This document shows positions 24,501-38,000 of a stretch of 64,000 bases of DNA, one piece after another. The stretch's first letter is position 1, and every line of letters begins with the position of its first letter. The notes beneath the pieces were generated by a model. The model ran no database searches. It had not been told where the DNA came from and worked only from the letters and a program-made list of their open reading frames with translations. This DNA comes from Marsupella aquatica (lineage: Eukaryota; Marchantiophyta). Location of the stretch: contig OZ316892.1 of the NCBI GenBank assembly GCA_973895155.1, forward strand, positions 16,182,001-16,246,000. Direction: 5' to 3'. Both the position numbers and the translations under genes were made by a program.

Positions 24501-26019
24501 CCTGCTGATTTGAATATCTGATAGTTTACCAAAGTACTGATGTTAGGTCTCATGCGGAGAGAGTCTCCAGTTTTCGGCTCTAAGATAACTTCACATAGAC
24601 AAAAGTGGGCTTGTAATTAAATTTCCAAACTCCATGGTCTAAAGGTTCTACAAGTTTTTTCCCATGCACAGTAGACCGCAGTATGTTTGTATTAAATAAA
24701 ACACCTCTTTCATTGCGATCTATCTAGATATCCATCAAGTTCTCAATATACCCCTAATGAAATTTGTTCATATATCCTAATTCAAGTATAATTTGGTGAA
24801 GATGCAAATTGCTCTCTGATTGCCTCAACCATCACTATTCACCAAACTCCATACCTGTTTTAGTAACAAAGGTTCTAGGGCAGGATCAAGCTCTTCTCCC
24901 ACATTTTCCAGAAGCACTGGAAGCCCGAACTGAATAGCATTTTCTAAAGTTCTCATATATCCAGCATCTCCAAGTTTGATGATTTGCAAATTTCTCTCTC
25001 TCTCCAAATTTCTTATCCACTTATTGGCCTGGCCCTGCAGAGTGGAAAATTACCTTAGACACAAGATCTGTGAATCAAAAGCAATTCAGTTTTTGTACGT
25101 GCAACAGTGACGGTCAGTGATGTTGCTCTTGTAAGCTAGTACAAGAAAGCGTTTATCCTAGAGATGAATGACATCTTCACAACATTGGCATGTACATCGG
25201 CTTAATCACCTTGGCTTCCTTATACCACACTAATTATAGTGGGGGGATGTTAAGCATAACTAGTTACTATCAAATGTGTCTATTGATATTTGTTGCACAT
25301 TCCACACAAAGCACTGGATCTAAAGAAAACTCTCATAAAGTCTTACTTGAGGATCAATCATCAAAGGCCATCTTCGAGAGTTGGCCACGATTATTCCATT
25401 ATCCACAGAAACAAAATCATTGGGAAGTCCTGCTATGACCCATTGACGAATGACCACAGGACTCCCAAGGGATGCTCTGAATGAAAAATTTGGAGTGTGT
25501 GGAATATTTTCCTTCTTTATCAATTGCATCCATGATGTCACGATTTCCTCCCGATAGCTGCAGTACAAGAAAGTTTCCATCTGATAAGTGGAGCTGAGAT
25601 TCTGCTACACCTAAACTACATGCTGGTTGCTGTTAACCACTTTTATATCAATAACTCGTCACGGCACGAATGATACCTATCGATACGTAATTATTAACCC
25701 AAACCATGGAGTATTGATCAGCTTCATCCGGGCGGTGATAAACTCAATTTAGTTCTGCTGGTTTTGATGAGCTACTTAATCAAGCTCTTGACAAAATTGC
25801 ATTCCACTACAAAAATTGGGGAGTGATAACTACTTACCTGGCTGTAAATGCACCCAGATAAGCGATGATGCCAGAAGAAACAAGGGCATCACCTATCAAA
25901 TTCGGGTAGATTTCGGACAAATGTTTAGCTGCTTGTATCCATCGAGTTCTCTCGTCTCCAAGACCTCCCACTAGTTGCTCGGCTCTTTCAATCTTCACTG
26001 TACACATTTTCACTTCATG
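18543..26019 (-). other. Dynein exons 29-41: AAA5, AAA6 and C-terminal domain
   Basis: Exons: 25838-26019, 25347-25557, 24855-25034, 24272-24517, 23796-23945, 22542-23331, 22251-22346, 21850-22007, 21190-21428, 20859-20965, 20106-20565, 19287-19638, 18543-18869. Landmarks are [18 protein letters not shown] (AAA5), [32 protein letters not shown] (AAA6), [58 protein letters not shown], and the terminal [11 protein letters not shown] just before the TGA-side end. Junctions of phases 0, 1 and 2 are all compatible. Confidence 0.92.
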
Positions 26020-29000
26020 CTGCCAAGCTCACAAAACATACTCGTTTTACTTACGATCTCTCAATCAATATTTAATTAAGGGTCAATGATTAACAATTAT
26101 GCTCAAGAGTAGAAAAGAAGGTCAAACGAAAATTTCAGAGACCTCTGCTAAATTTTCAAAAGTCTCTTGAAATGTATTTTTTTTAGTAGAAAATTCCCAA
26201 GACCATCTGTGGTGCACATTTATCATGACTAAGCCAAACCTTGGTCACCATCAAGTGAGAGCACAAACCTGCAGACCTTCCTTCTTTGCCATGTTCACGT
26301 CCAGCTCCTTCTCCAATTTTGCTAGTTTGCTGAGAATGTCCTTCAATTGGGCTTGCTTGTCCCTCAAGCCTGTCATAACCTTCTCATATTCTCCCTCAGC
26401 AGCAGCCAACTTTAATTTCTTTGGAGCCACAACCTTGGCAACTGTATCATATTTATCCATTGCAATTACCCACTTGCAAAGTCCTTCAGCAGCAGTGGAT
26501 GCATTGGCAGCCTTTGCTGGAGTAAAGTCAGGGTTGTTGGTATATGTAGATCGAATTTTAGCCATAACTTTGGGGTCAATGTTATCCTTGTCATAGTCCT
26601 TCAGATTTGTCAAAAAATCCTTGTTGTTCAGCAGCAAAACTGAAGGCTTCCAATAATCCATAAGTGATCCGCCTTTTCCATCTGGAACCTTAGCTGGTTT
26701 GACCTCTAGAATCACACAAACAGCCTCCATAACCAATTTTATTGCTGCAGGAGGATTGGTTAATTTCTTCACATAGTTTATATCGTTTACAGTTAGAGTG
26801 TCGAGAGCTGCCAATGCATCATTGAGTATAGGCATTGCAACCGACAAAGCCGCCTCACACTCATCTTTTATGACCTTAGCTTCAGTTGCCTGTTTCAAAG
26901 CTTCTGCTTCGTCGAAAAGAACAATTTGCTTTTGAGGTTCCACCTTCTCTTGTTTTTCCTTCTCCACAATTGCCATGAGTTTCTCAACTTCTGCAACCTG
27001 TAAAATTGGGGAGCTTGATTTTGCTTTAGAAATCGTCAATAAATTGCGTTTGGGAGCTGCAAATTGTCCACCACTGCTCTAAATTTGGGTACTAGTACTA
27101 GCTGACAACATAAACTTAGCCAACTTTGGAAGGAGTTCCCTTAGGATTTGTACCGTGACAATGAGCTTGGGCATAAGAGCCTTGAGTTCCTTTTGCATGA
27201 CCGCGACTTGTTGAGCACTTGAAGCAAGCTTGTCAAGTCCTGTTTCGTACCTTGCTCTATTTTTCAAGTTCTCTGTCCGATTTTTGGTTAGTAGTGTCTG
27301 CAATCAACCATTTGAGCAAACCACACATTTAGCAAAATTCACAATCAGACAGAGTTGTTCTTTTGGGGTCCAACGATCAGACAAATCAAACTAATTTTAC
27401 AAATGAAGATGAGTTTATCCACTCAAAGAATATTGTGCAAGATGAACCCCAAAATTCTTGTTTATAGGGGCTTGGGATGATAGATTACCTGAAAAGTATT
27501 GATGAGCTCAAGATAAGATGTAGGAGTTAAGTAGTTATGACGCCCCAACTTAAGCTTGAATGTCAAAGAGTAACTACGCACCATTTCATGGAAAGCCTGT
27601 AAATAGCAATGACAGACTATGGTCTTCATTTTAACTCAACATCAGACTATACAAGAGCCTGAAGGTCAAACTGATCTGAAATACAAGCTGTTTGTCTTCT
27701 TTGAAAGGAACACTAAGCCCCTTGCGTTTTCTGTCCAAATTTATGGTAAAATTTTCATTGCACAGTAAGATTCGATCACTGATTTAATAGTATTAATTGC
27801 TATTCTCCAAGTTTTGGAAGGAAACCTTAAGATACAATATAATCAGGGTTCACTTGATAATTCACCTTGCAAATCTGGATAATGCAATGCCTGATTCTAT
27901 CTTCAAGGTCCATATCTTTCAAGAATTTGTGAGCCACTGCTTCAAGAGCATCGTTTGGCCATTCCTGTTAAGATCAACTGAAATTTAGTGCTACATTTCC
28001 AACTTCATCGAGACCTAGAGAAACTAGGGAAGATACTACAAGTCTCAACCGAGGCATGTTTTCAGTGCTTTGTGACGTGATACAGGAAAGTGCTGGGACA
28101 AGTGTGTTCCAGCAGGTGCTCCCAAGGTCAGGAAAGGCATCAAATGGAATTGTACCTGAAACCAATCTATAGTGCAGCAGTTCACCAGTGAGGGGAATTG
28201 TCTAAGACGGTCCTTGAATGCCTGACCAACAGGACTCATACAAAACATAATATGCAGGTTCTGCTTGCATTTATTAACAAAGTAACTCCAAATTTCCATC
28301 CTCGTCTCCAACAAAACCCCTTCCTTGGCAGCTTTGTCCCTTGATATTTCTACGATGATTGCCTTCTCATCCGCGGGAAACATGTTTGGAACCTGAGCCC
28401 AACAAATGTCAAAGATACTTAACTCTCCCTTTTTCTGGATTCAGTAGGGATTCCCACTGTTCAACACACATTGTCAATACAATACTTGCCCAAGTTCTGA
28501 AATAGTGGGAACAACAATATGTACTAGCAAAACCGGTATAATTTTGTTTGCTCAAACTAGGCCTTTGGACAACAGATAGTTCAAAATAACTAATGAATCA
28601 GTACATATGGTCTAAGACGATTTCACATGTCGAGGTCGAAATGGGATCGGGTGTTTTCGCATCTTACCATAGTGCCCGGCTCTAAAAAAGTTTGATCTTT
28701 TCAAAAAAACAATCTAATTTACTCGTGTTTTGGAACTATCTCTTGACAACTTAGATGTCCATCAAATGCAAAATCTACAGATTTCAAAGGCTTACTTGGC
28801 TGCCGCCACTAATACCAAAGTGCAATTCGTTCATTAGTTAGTTCATTCATGCATTGCTACATTCTGAGGTGTATAAGTGGGTTTCCTTGCCTACAGGCAG
28901 GGAGGTGTGTGCTTCACTACTTGCATCGAATATCCTCCTCAGGGGTATTATTTGACATAAAAGTTTAGCTAGTTTACCCCTAAGGTGATTCAAAATTTGC

Positions 29001-32000
29001 AGTTTGCCACACTTTATGGAATAATCATTAAGATGGCACGTATTTGCCACTCTTTTGAAATTGGTGTTGGTTCCTACTTCTTCCCAGATTTCAGTCTATC
29101 CAGTCTAAAGCATAGAGGAGTTAATAGTTAACTTATATTTCCTGCCAAGGCTGAAGTGGTTGCTAACCATGGTTCGGAAGATTGGCAATCTGACAAAATT
29201 AAAAAGTGTGGCAGAACGAAAATTTTGAAAGTCCTTCAGTTGCAAACTAGTAAATTGTCAACTTTGACAAACCACTAACATGGGGTGCTCTATGATGCTT
29301 AGAAGCTGAGGTACTGCATGTGCTTAGAGTACTTGAGGCTTTTGAGTTTGGAGAAATGGCAAGGACAAGTTATGAGATCATCCAATCAGTTTGCTTAGCG
29401 AGTCCATCGCTAGAATGGAGAGCATGATAGACAAGGCACTTGAGAAAGCATCCTTAGGATTATTCAGATCAAAGTTGCAGAGCTCAAGACTGAGAGAGAT
29501 GTCATAGCTGGTTTCATAGTATCAAAGCTATTGCATCAGTTATTAAGCAACAAAGTGCAGCACCTGAACCATCAACATTCACTCAATCCAAGAAACTTAG
29601 CTGAAAAGCTGACAACTGATGCAAAAGCATGAAGTTTTCCAACGGTTATCATGAAACAACGCAGTAATGGATGTGATAATTCCTATGACTTAAGGACAGT
29701 CGTTGGAGAACATAGCCAGCATGTCATGAAATACTGTTCATACATTTAAAAATAGAATGACACACTATTTAGAACCGTGCTGTGATAGTGTGTTAGTGGC
29801 CTTGTTGAGGATCACTTGGTTTATTGAAATATACCTCTCCTGAGTTTAGTAGGTTATTTATGTCTTCTACAAATCCTTCATCTGTGATTTGAGTGTCACT
29901 AAATAAGAATACGGACGGGCGACCAGGATCTGCACCAGATCTTTTAAGCATTTTCATCAAATCCTCTCTCCATTCAACTTTCGTATAGCCCTTGCTAATT
30001 TCAACCTGCGCCATTCTTGAAACAAAGTCAGTTTGGAATTTAACTACTCAGTACAATGAGATTTTCTGACTACTTTGGTAAACATTCAGTTGAAAATTTA
30101 CAAGTAGCATTGTGCTGTTTGGTTTTATACACTTATATCGGTTCTTTCAAAGACAACCAGTCGATGATAGAAATAGTAGATGAAGACTGCTGCGCTGTGA
30201 TCCTTCACTGATGGAACTTATCATTAGTCACCTGAAACACTTCCATAGCATATATTGAGGCAGAGAGCCGTGTAAGACTTTGCCTGCCACTTCCACCAAC
30301 CCCTACAAGTAGCATGTGTCCACCTGGCTGTTTCAATATTCTACATATTCGGGATACGTGCTCCACTGCAAATAAGAAAATTGCAAGATTCATCGGCCGT
30401 TTGCTCACTCCATTGAAATCCTTCAGATAGTTTTCAACCACTGAGATCAAGTTTGGAATATCCAATATTTCATTGTACAACCGGTTGTCTGGATCTTCGA
30501 TCACAAAGTCCCCAAAAAAACACCTATTGAGTAAGTTACAATGATGGAAGTTAATCCCTTTCAATCATTGCAACTTCTACAACTAGAAGCCAATACCCTA
30601 GAAACAGATCCATTCCGAGCAATCGTTGACTCATTCCAAAACATGGCTAGCACATGTGAATCATCTACATGAAAAGGAGGTCAATACTAAGATTTGCAAC
30701 AATCTCCCAAGTCTAACAGAAATTATGTAAGAGATACATAGTTCCAGAAGTTTATTTTATCAAAACTCAATCAATTTCTGGCGCCTTTGCTTGAAATAAT
30801 GTATGGTGCTAATCAGGAATAGCAAGAGACTATGTTCAAGCACGCTAAACCAAACATGGCAAAAAAGTACCCTTATCAATGGACCCACTAGATACGATTC
30901 AAATTCTACACGTCTTGATTGACAACTTCAGTGTAACTTAAACACGATGGACTCATTCTCACGGTATCGCGATAATCTCGTGAAAAAATGCTCTTTAGCT
31001 TTCTTCGCTTGAAGATCGATAAATGTGTTATGCACCGACGAATAACTTGTTAAACATTTATGCCCCAGGGACTCATCCGAGAGAACTTCATCCCAACTTT
31101 CTTTCTCTTTCAGAAGTTTAAAAAGGTCAGGACCTCGCGATTTACCCGAAGATGCCCCACTTGCTCCAATAGCTTCTATTGTGTCTCACTGCGGGGTTGG
31201 AGCCAGGGCCCAGGGGGCGGCCACCACGAAACCAAAGGCCTGTCCGGCAGAATAGAGGGAAAGAGCCTATGTGCCTAAACAGGTGTTACCCTGCCCGAAG
31301 TTACTTTCTCTAACCCATACGAAGGCCCCGAACCAGACGTGCGAGATTTCCCTGCATCCGGCTGCGGCTATCCGATCCTCGGGCTCTGGAAAGCTCGGCC
31401 GAGTTGAAGCAGGCTCGACAGGCACGTGTATCAAGGGGATAAAATGAAATCGATAAATGTAGCTCCGAAGATTCGAAAAAGACTGACTCTGTAGCAAGAA
31501 ATAACGTTCTTGGCTAGAACTTTCTTTCGGAGTCCGTAGACTCCAAGTACACGCCCGTTTTAGCCCGCACATCCTCCACGCAGAAGGTATTAGGTCCCGT
31601 GTCGGCCGGGTTCTGTTTCTCAGCGCATCCACCGGATAATTCATTCCGGGTTTTCCACCTCCATCTCCGCGCTCGCGGCGGCCACCGAGTACAGCGAACT
31701 GTAGTTGTGTCTTTGGAGGGATCCGCCGAAGGAGCTTGCCGCGCTCGTACGAGGATCGACATTTCTTAACGCCAAGCTTATAATCCCCGCAGGCAACCGC
31801 CCCCCCCCTGCCCATGCTCTACCTTTCTCACAAGCCAGGGCTACCCGATACCCGCAGGGGGGAGGGGTGAAGCAAATAGCTGCTTCGCCCCTCTCCCATT
31901 TTTAGGATTGATGAGTTGCTAAGAAGCTCTGCGTAAATTTCTGGCAAAAGATATCGAATTTGGTTACCTTCTCAGTTCAAATTGAGTGACAGCAGAGGAC

Positions 32001-35000
32001 TTTCCCGTCACCAGGTGGGAGAACAAGTCGTCAAAATTTTGCTTAAAATATTTCTTGGTCAACTCTTTTATCAAATTGAGAAGCCATTCCCGGTCATGAT
32101 CATCGACCAGTCTATCATAGAAAACTCTAAGGACCTCATGTGCCCAGAGCCTTCTATATTGCTTCAATCCTGCCTCACCTTCAGGAACTGTCACAGGTTC
32201 TTGCAACATGAGTCCCTGCTCAATAACATCATCTGATCAGAAGATATCATAGAACCAGATATGAACCAGGCCACATTTGTACTTATCTCCCTTAACTCAG
32301 CAGCGGTACTCTAAGCTATCCAAATGCCACGAAGAAGACCTATCAAGAGTGTATGAGAAGGTGGCAGAGAAGCGATCTCACCTGAATCACTCTAGCATAA
32401 TCTCTAAGGTTAAAAGTATAGTGAGACTTTGCAGGGGTGGGCAGAAGCTTGCTTTTGGAAGAGTCATAGACATCCATAGTTGCATTTATCACATCTAAAG
32501 ATGTGAGAGACACTTGACTTGAAAAGTTGTTCTTGATAGTTAAGTGCCAGTCGAGAATAGTTGAAAAGATTAGTCGCAAAGAATCACCTGACACCTGGAA
32601 CAAGTGAAATCACAACTTTATTTCCATAAAAGAAAATTTTCATGACAGTCCTATTTTTCTTTTGTTATCCCCGGCTACTGTTGCTGATGCACTAGTACAA
32701 CACAATACTCATGTTGACCAAGCACCTTATCATTATGATGTGTGCACTTCGGCATATCAAGAGAAAGGGATTGTGAATGGAAATCGTTGATGACTTACAC
32801 AAGAACTATTGACAGATAAATATATCACTTCTTCTCCTATATTTTCAATTTAGAACATAGGATACATTGATATATAAACAAAAGGGGTCCCGGGAGTGGT
32901 CCAGACTTATCTCCAATGCCAACTCCACGATGGCTTCTTAATTACCTGTGAGACCCCAACCTGGTTAAAGTGCCTCATGTACCGTTGCGTCACCAGGTTT
33001 CTTCCTCCTCCAGGAGGACCCATGGCGGATACAAATTGCACATCAATAATATTTCGGAAGACACAATCTCTCCCATACCATCCCCCAAAATCCATGTATT
33101 GCCTCAGGAGCTCAATGGGAGGCTGCGCTCCATAAACTTCAGGCTGCAACATGCCAACAGTCATGCACATGTTGTATGTTAATAATCTCTGATTTTTCTC
33201 AATACCGGTCTGTTGTAAAATGACATTCAAATGAAATGAATCTCAATAGTCTACCCAAGACTATTCAGTCGAAAGAAATAATCCATTCCTAAATTTTTTC
33301 CTGGCATCCTGTTAGATTGAGCAACTCAGTTTGTTGAGTTAATCTGGGGCGAACAAACCTTTTCTAATAACTCAGGGGATCATTTGCAATGTAATACATC
33401 AATAACTAAGTTATCTATGTCGACAGGCAGATTAGGCCGACTTCAGCAATGTTAATCATTGAAGTATATCAACGCGTGGTGTTATCCTCAAGGCCCCAAC
33501 GACAGTTAGCAATACAGAAGAGTAAAGCAAGCTTTCTGGTTTAAGACTTTAACCTGTGGCATATTCAAGTCATCAACAAATATGATACATTTTTTCCCAG
33601 CAGGTGGCCCAAACGTCGCTCTCCTCCTCCGATCCAGTTGCCCATCAATTTGACTTTGAACCATGTTGGCAGATGTTCGTGCCGAGAAGCACACAAGAAT
33701 GGTGTTGAACTTTTCTTTCGAAAGCCCTTTAAGAAGATGCCGGTTTACATAGACAGACTTACCAGTGCCTGTTCCACCGACCAGCAAGAAGGGCGACCCA
33801 TACATAATAGCTTTGTCAAGTAGAAAAGTATACCTCATTTGATCCTTCGTGGGTATGATCAGCTGATCAAAAGTAGCTTCTTCTGGTATTTCCATTGGCA
33901 CTATAGTGTCGGTCCATAACTTCCACTTGCCAGTCACTTTATCAAACATAAAATCGTGAATTTGGGCATTTTCAAGACCAGGAATCATTGGAGCAATCAA
34001 CGATTCATGAGTTGATGGTATAGCTAGTTCGTAACCAAGAGGTATAAGCCCTGCGACCAATTTTCTTAGGAATGTGTCAAAACCTAGTCTAGCATCAGTC
34101 TCACCTGTGGCACAAATCGACCAAACTAGGGCGAACAAAAATAGAGAATCAATCCACACTCCAAACTTTTCTAAACCAAGTGACTTAATTCCTTCCTCTG
34201 TCTTGATCTCATCAATCAAGCTGTAAAATGTTCGCATCAAACTCACGACCAAGGCAGTATCTCCAGTTGGGGAAATTTCCTTCACATTCTTTCGAACATA
34301 TCGAAGACAAGCATTGATCAACCATTCAAAGAGTCCACGTAAATGTGCCTTGGTCGTTGCCGGAAAACATGCTGGCAATGTGCTAATCCACGAAACCATA
34401 AGTGGATGCCAACCCAACTGATGAGGTTCTAGATACACCATTCCACAGCGGCTCACTGTGGCTGGTGACGCGACAGCAAGATCCCCTACCTGTTCATAAC
34501 CGACAAAATTCAGTCTTAAATGAGATTCTTTACAGATTTTTGCATCGACGCCATTTCTTTCATGTTTCACACTCCTGGCCCCGACTTTTACTGCCAGGAG
34601 AAAAGAAGCTCATAAAAGCGAAGTACGTAACATGGAAATCTTTCATGGGATTGTTCAGACACAAAATCTCGTGAAAGAATTCCAGGACCGATTATTAATA
34701 GTCCATTCATGCAATGAGTTCCACTGTCCCTTGCTACATATTAGTTATACAGCGCTTGCCTCAAAAATCATGTTCATAGATGGCGACATCTGAATGATTT
34801 CACTGTTTGGAAGGCATAGCTTCTTGTTGTCATCCAGCACGGTATTCATGTTCTCAATCCATATCGCATCCACTGGACCATCCAAGACCAGCCATTTGCG
34901 ATCCTTGGATGGATTGGAAGCCTGTTCCCGAAATCTAACAGCTAATACGCCATCAGCCCACTCCTGGGTTATTGGATCAGGTTGTCCATACAGCTGCCCC

Positions 35001-38000
35001 ATTGTAACTGATTTAGGATTGACAGTTGCAACCTGTATCACCACCAGGAGAGTATATATGCCAGTCAACAGTAAGATCAATCCTTAGACGCGGAACTTCA
35101 CCAGCCTTAGAGAGTACCAGAAAAATAATTTGGAATAAAAATCTTGTGGATGCAGACAAGAAGGTGAGAATTTGGCACTCCTTGTTCAATGAATTGCAAC
35201 AGTGACTAAGCGAATTTCTGTTAATAAACTGCAAAACTCAGACATCAAATTTGGAACCTACCAAAACAGCTCGCTCAGAATTGTTTCCCCAGGATGCCAT
35301 GTCTGTAAGAGCTCTCTGCAGAACTCTTATGCAGCATGTCTTTCCAGCAAATGAAAGGCCAACAAGCATCAGTCCATGTCGGACAATAATCATCTCATAC
35401 AACTGAATTATCTTAGTCATGAAGTAGGCAGTTGGCTGCAGATTCATTGAAGCGCAGTTCTGCTTGATGGCTTTGTCAATGAGGGAGTAGTCTGGGGGTG
35501 GCAATATTACTCCAGGAAACAAATCCGACACAATGCCATTGAAGAGAGGAACATCTTGAGACAAAAACTTGCATAGGTTAACATCAATGATTGATCGCAG
35601 CATCAGAACAAGTTCATCTTCTTCAGGGTATCTTTGCTTTAAGTTTGTCGCTGCTCGAAGCACAGCTATGACAGCTCTCATACCATAATCATAATGTTCT
35701 TGACTTGACAGTTGTTCACTGCAAAGCCGATAAGTCGCAACAATTTTTCGAGCACAGTCCCTGGCCTGTAAACAAATTGTCAGTACAACTAAGCGATCAT
35801 TTCGATATCAGAGACGTGACTCAGCCTATGATAGAGCTCTCCGCTGCAACGTAACCTCTGAAAAAGGCAGTTGTTCCTCGATTACTTATTAAGCTATCGG
35901 GAACAGGACTATGAATATAACATAAAGAATGACCAAGATTAAAATAGATCTTACTTTTGGTTGATTCATCCGAATAGAAAAATGAAAAACAGAAGTAGCT
36001 AGGTGTTGCTGGAATGAACTAGAGTGAGTTGCAAATCAATTTCCAAAAAAAATTAAAATTCGAAACTGCTGTGATGCAATGAATGCCCAATGTGATGTTG
36101 CTGGAACCTCAATTGAAAATAACACTTTACTAATAGAAAGATATTCCTTGAGACTTTTTCGCTGTCAAGGGGAGGTATAGCAACCGTTTTCATACCAAAA
36201 GGTAGCCACCACTGTAAAGACTTATTTCACTGATCATGGCATAGTCAGGAACCATCATAGCAACGGTGCGGAATAGAGCCTTCAGGTTGTCTGGAAGCTC
36301 ACTACGACCAGCATATCCAGGATTCATTGTAATAAATACATTGCATGTAAGCTTGAGATTAAGTTCTGTGCCTTCAAAAGTGAATACCTTCACTTTGTTT
36401 TGTACAGCAATCTGTATTTCAAGCACCTGATTGCCAAGGGGAACAGCCGCGACGACAATTGATTAGGACCATTTGACTCCTGGCACCCCATGTAAGAAAA
36501 GACACTGACAAGTCATACAAAGTCAATTTAAATTGAATTAGGCAGCGTAGAAAGTGTGCAAAGGAGCGGTCTACTATAGGAAAAAGCTAATATTTAACAA
36601 GAATATAAAGAAGTGAATGGAAGGAAATTGTGATAGCTAGTGCTCGTAACAACGATGAACTAGGTTACAGAGAAACATACAAGAGGATCTAAAAAACAGA
36701 AACAGTTGTGGAACGGATAAAATGAAACAAAACATATTTCGTTAGTTCAGAGGGCTGTTCAATTCACTCACCTGCTGCGCAATAACTGAAAGCACCTCTA
36801 GATCTATTCGATTGAATTCATCAAAGCAAGACCAAGCACCCGAAGATGCAAGACCCTTGAAAAACTTGGCCATGGCCAAATAATCCAGGCTATCACTGCA
36901 GTTGAAAACAACACATTGCCGGGCAAGAGCCTGCAAGAGCAAGATGAACCTGTAAAATGATTATTCTCCTTTCGATGAATGACCACATCTAGGTTGGTTC
37001 TTGAACCTAGTCACAGAAATCTTCCAGAAAACATAGCAAAGAATACTAGGAAGAACTTTTGAAGATAACTTATAGTAGAAGTAGACAATATAGAGAACCA
37101 GTAGTAGGGCCGAGATGCCATAAAAAAACTACCAGAAACCGGACATTCCGTTCTGGTCCACAGAGTAAATGCAAAAATTCTGAGGACATAAATACTCATC
37201 CAAAACAAGTATGTACATGAAATCATAATGAACATCTAGGGAAGTGCTGCAGAGATTGATTCTTGCAGGTGCAATCCCCGGTTTGTCACTCCCTCTGGTT
37301 GATTGCCAATTGGACAGATGCAATCTATACAGTCCAGGACTAGACAAGTCTGCTGTACCTTGGCTAGATCCTTGGTTGTCTCTGTCTTTCCAGTCCCTGC
37401 AGGTCCCTCTGGAGCACCACCTAAGCCCAAGTGAATGGCTCCCATCAGCGTCCGATAGCATCTGTCTGTCAAAGGTGTAATTACAAGTCTGCTAGAGTTT
37501 CCCAGATATTCGTATCCATACTCGGCTCCAGCTGTCATCATCCGAACCCAAGAAGTGTTTTGTTCCCAATACATACGAAGTTGACTTTGCCATAAGAAGT
37601 CCGCTTCCTTGCTCACTCTCTCTGTCGCTAGTAAGGCAATAGTATCCCTAGCGTGGACATCCATGACTACAAGGGCACTCAGAGTCATTCGGTTCAAGCT
37701 GGTCAGTTGTCCTCGTACCAGCTCTACTATTTTACCAAGTTGTGTTGTGCATGTTTTCTCAAATTCAGCTACTGTCTCCCCACCGGCCAATATAGCTTCT
37801 GTTGTTGCTCTTGTCCAATAAATGGCGCTCACTACGAGAACGACTTGGCCAGGCCACTCCACAACCCACTGCTCACGCGCAGTGATAGCATATGCTGTGA
37901 CAGCCTTGAGGCATTGATCTTGAACTGCAAGAAGCATCTGCTCCTCCACCTGAACTTGGAGGCAGATTCAGGACACAGATCAACTGCTGCACAGTCCCTG

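Larger units (their letters stand above)
28156..35032 (-). other. Dynein exons 17-24: AAA2 to AAA4
   Basis: Exons: 34751-35032 (or ending at 34760), 33554-34489, 32946-33143, 32382-32594, 31968-32215, 30232-30523, 29835-30005, 28156-28392. Key motifs are [17 protein letters not shown] (AAA2), [30 protein letters not shown] and [11 protein letters not shown] (AAA3 Walker A and B), [31 protein letters not shown] (AAA4) and [13 protein letters not shown] (AAA4 Walker B). Intron 21 (30524-31967) holds the organelle-like insert. Intron 23 (28393-29834, 1.44 kb) holds no recognisable gene. Confidence 0.9.

Noticed and set aside
31267-31815. 182-codon frame on the minus strand in dynein intron 21
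   Set aside because: It has no family signature and ends inside the domain-V-like structure. It is better explained as a chance frame in GC-rich organelle-like DNA.
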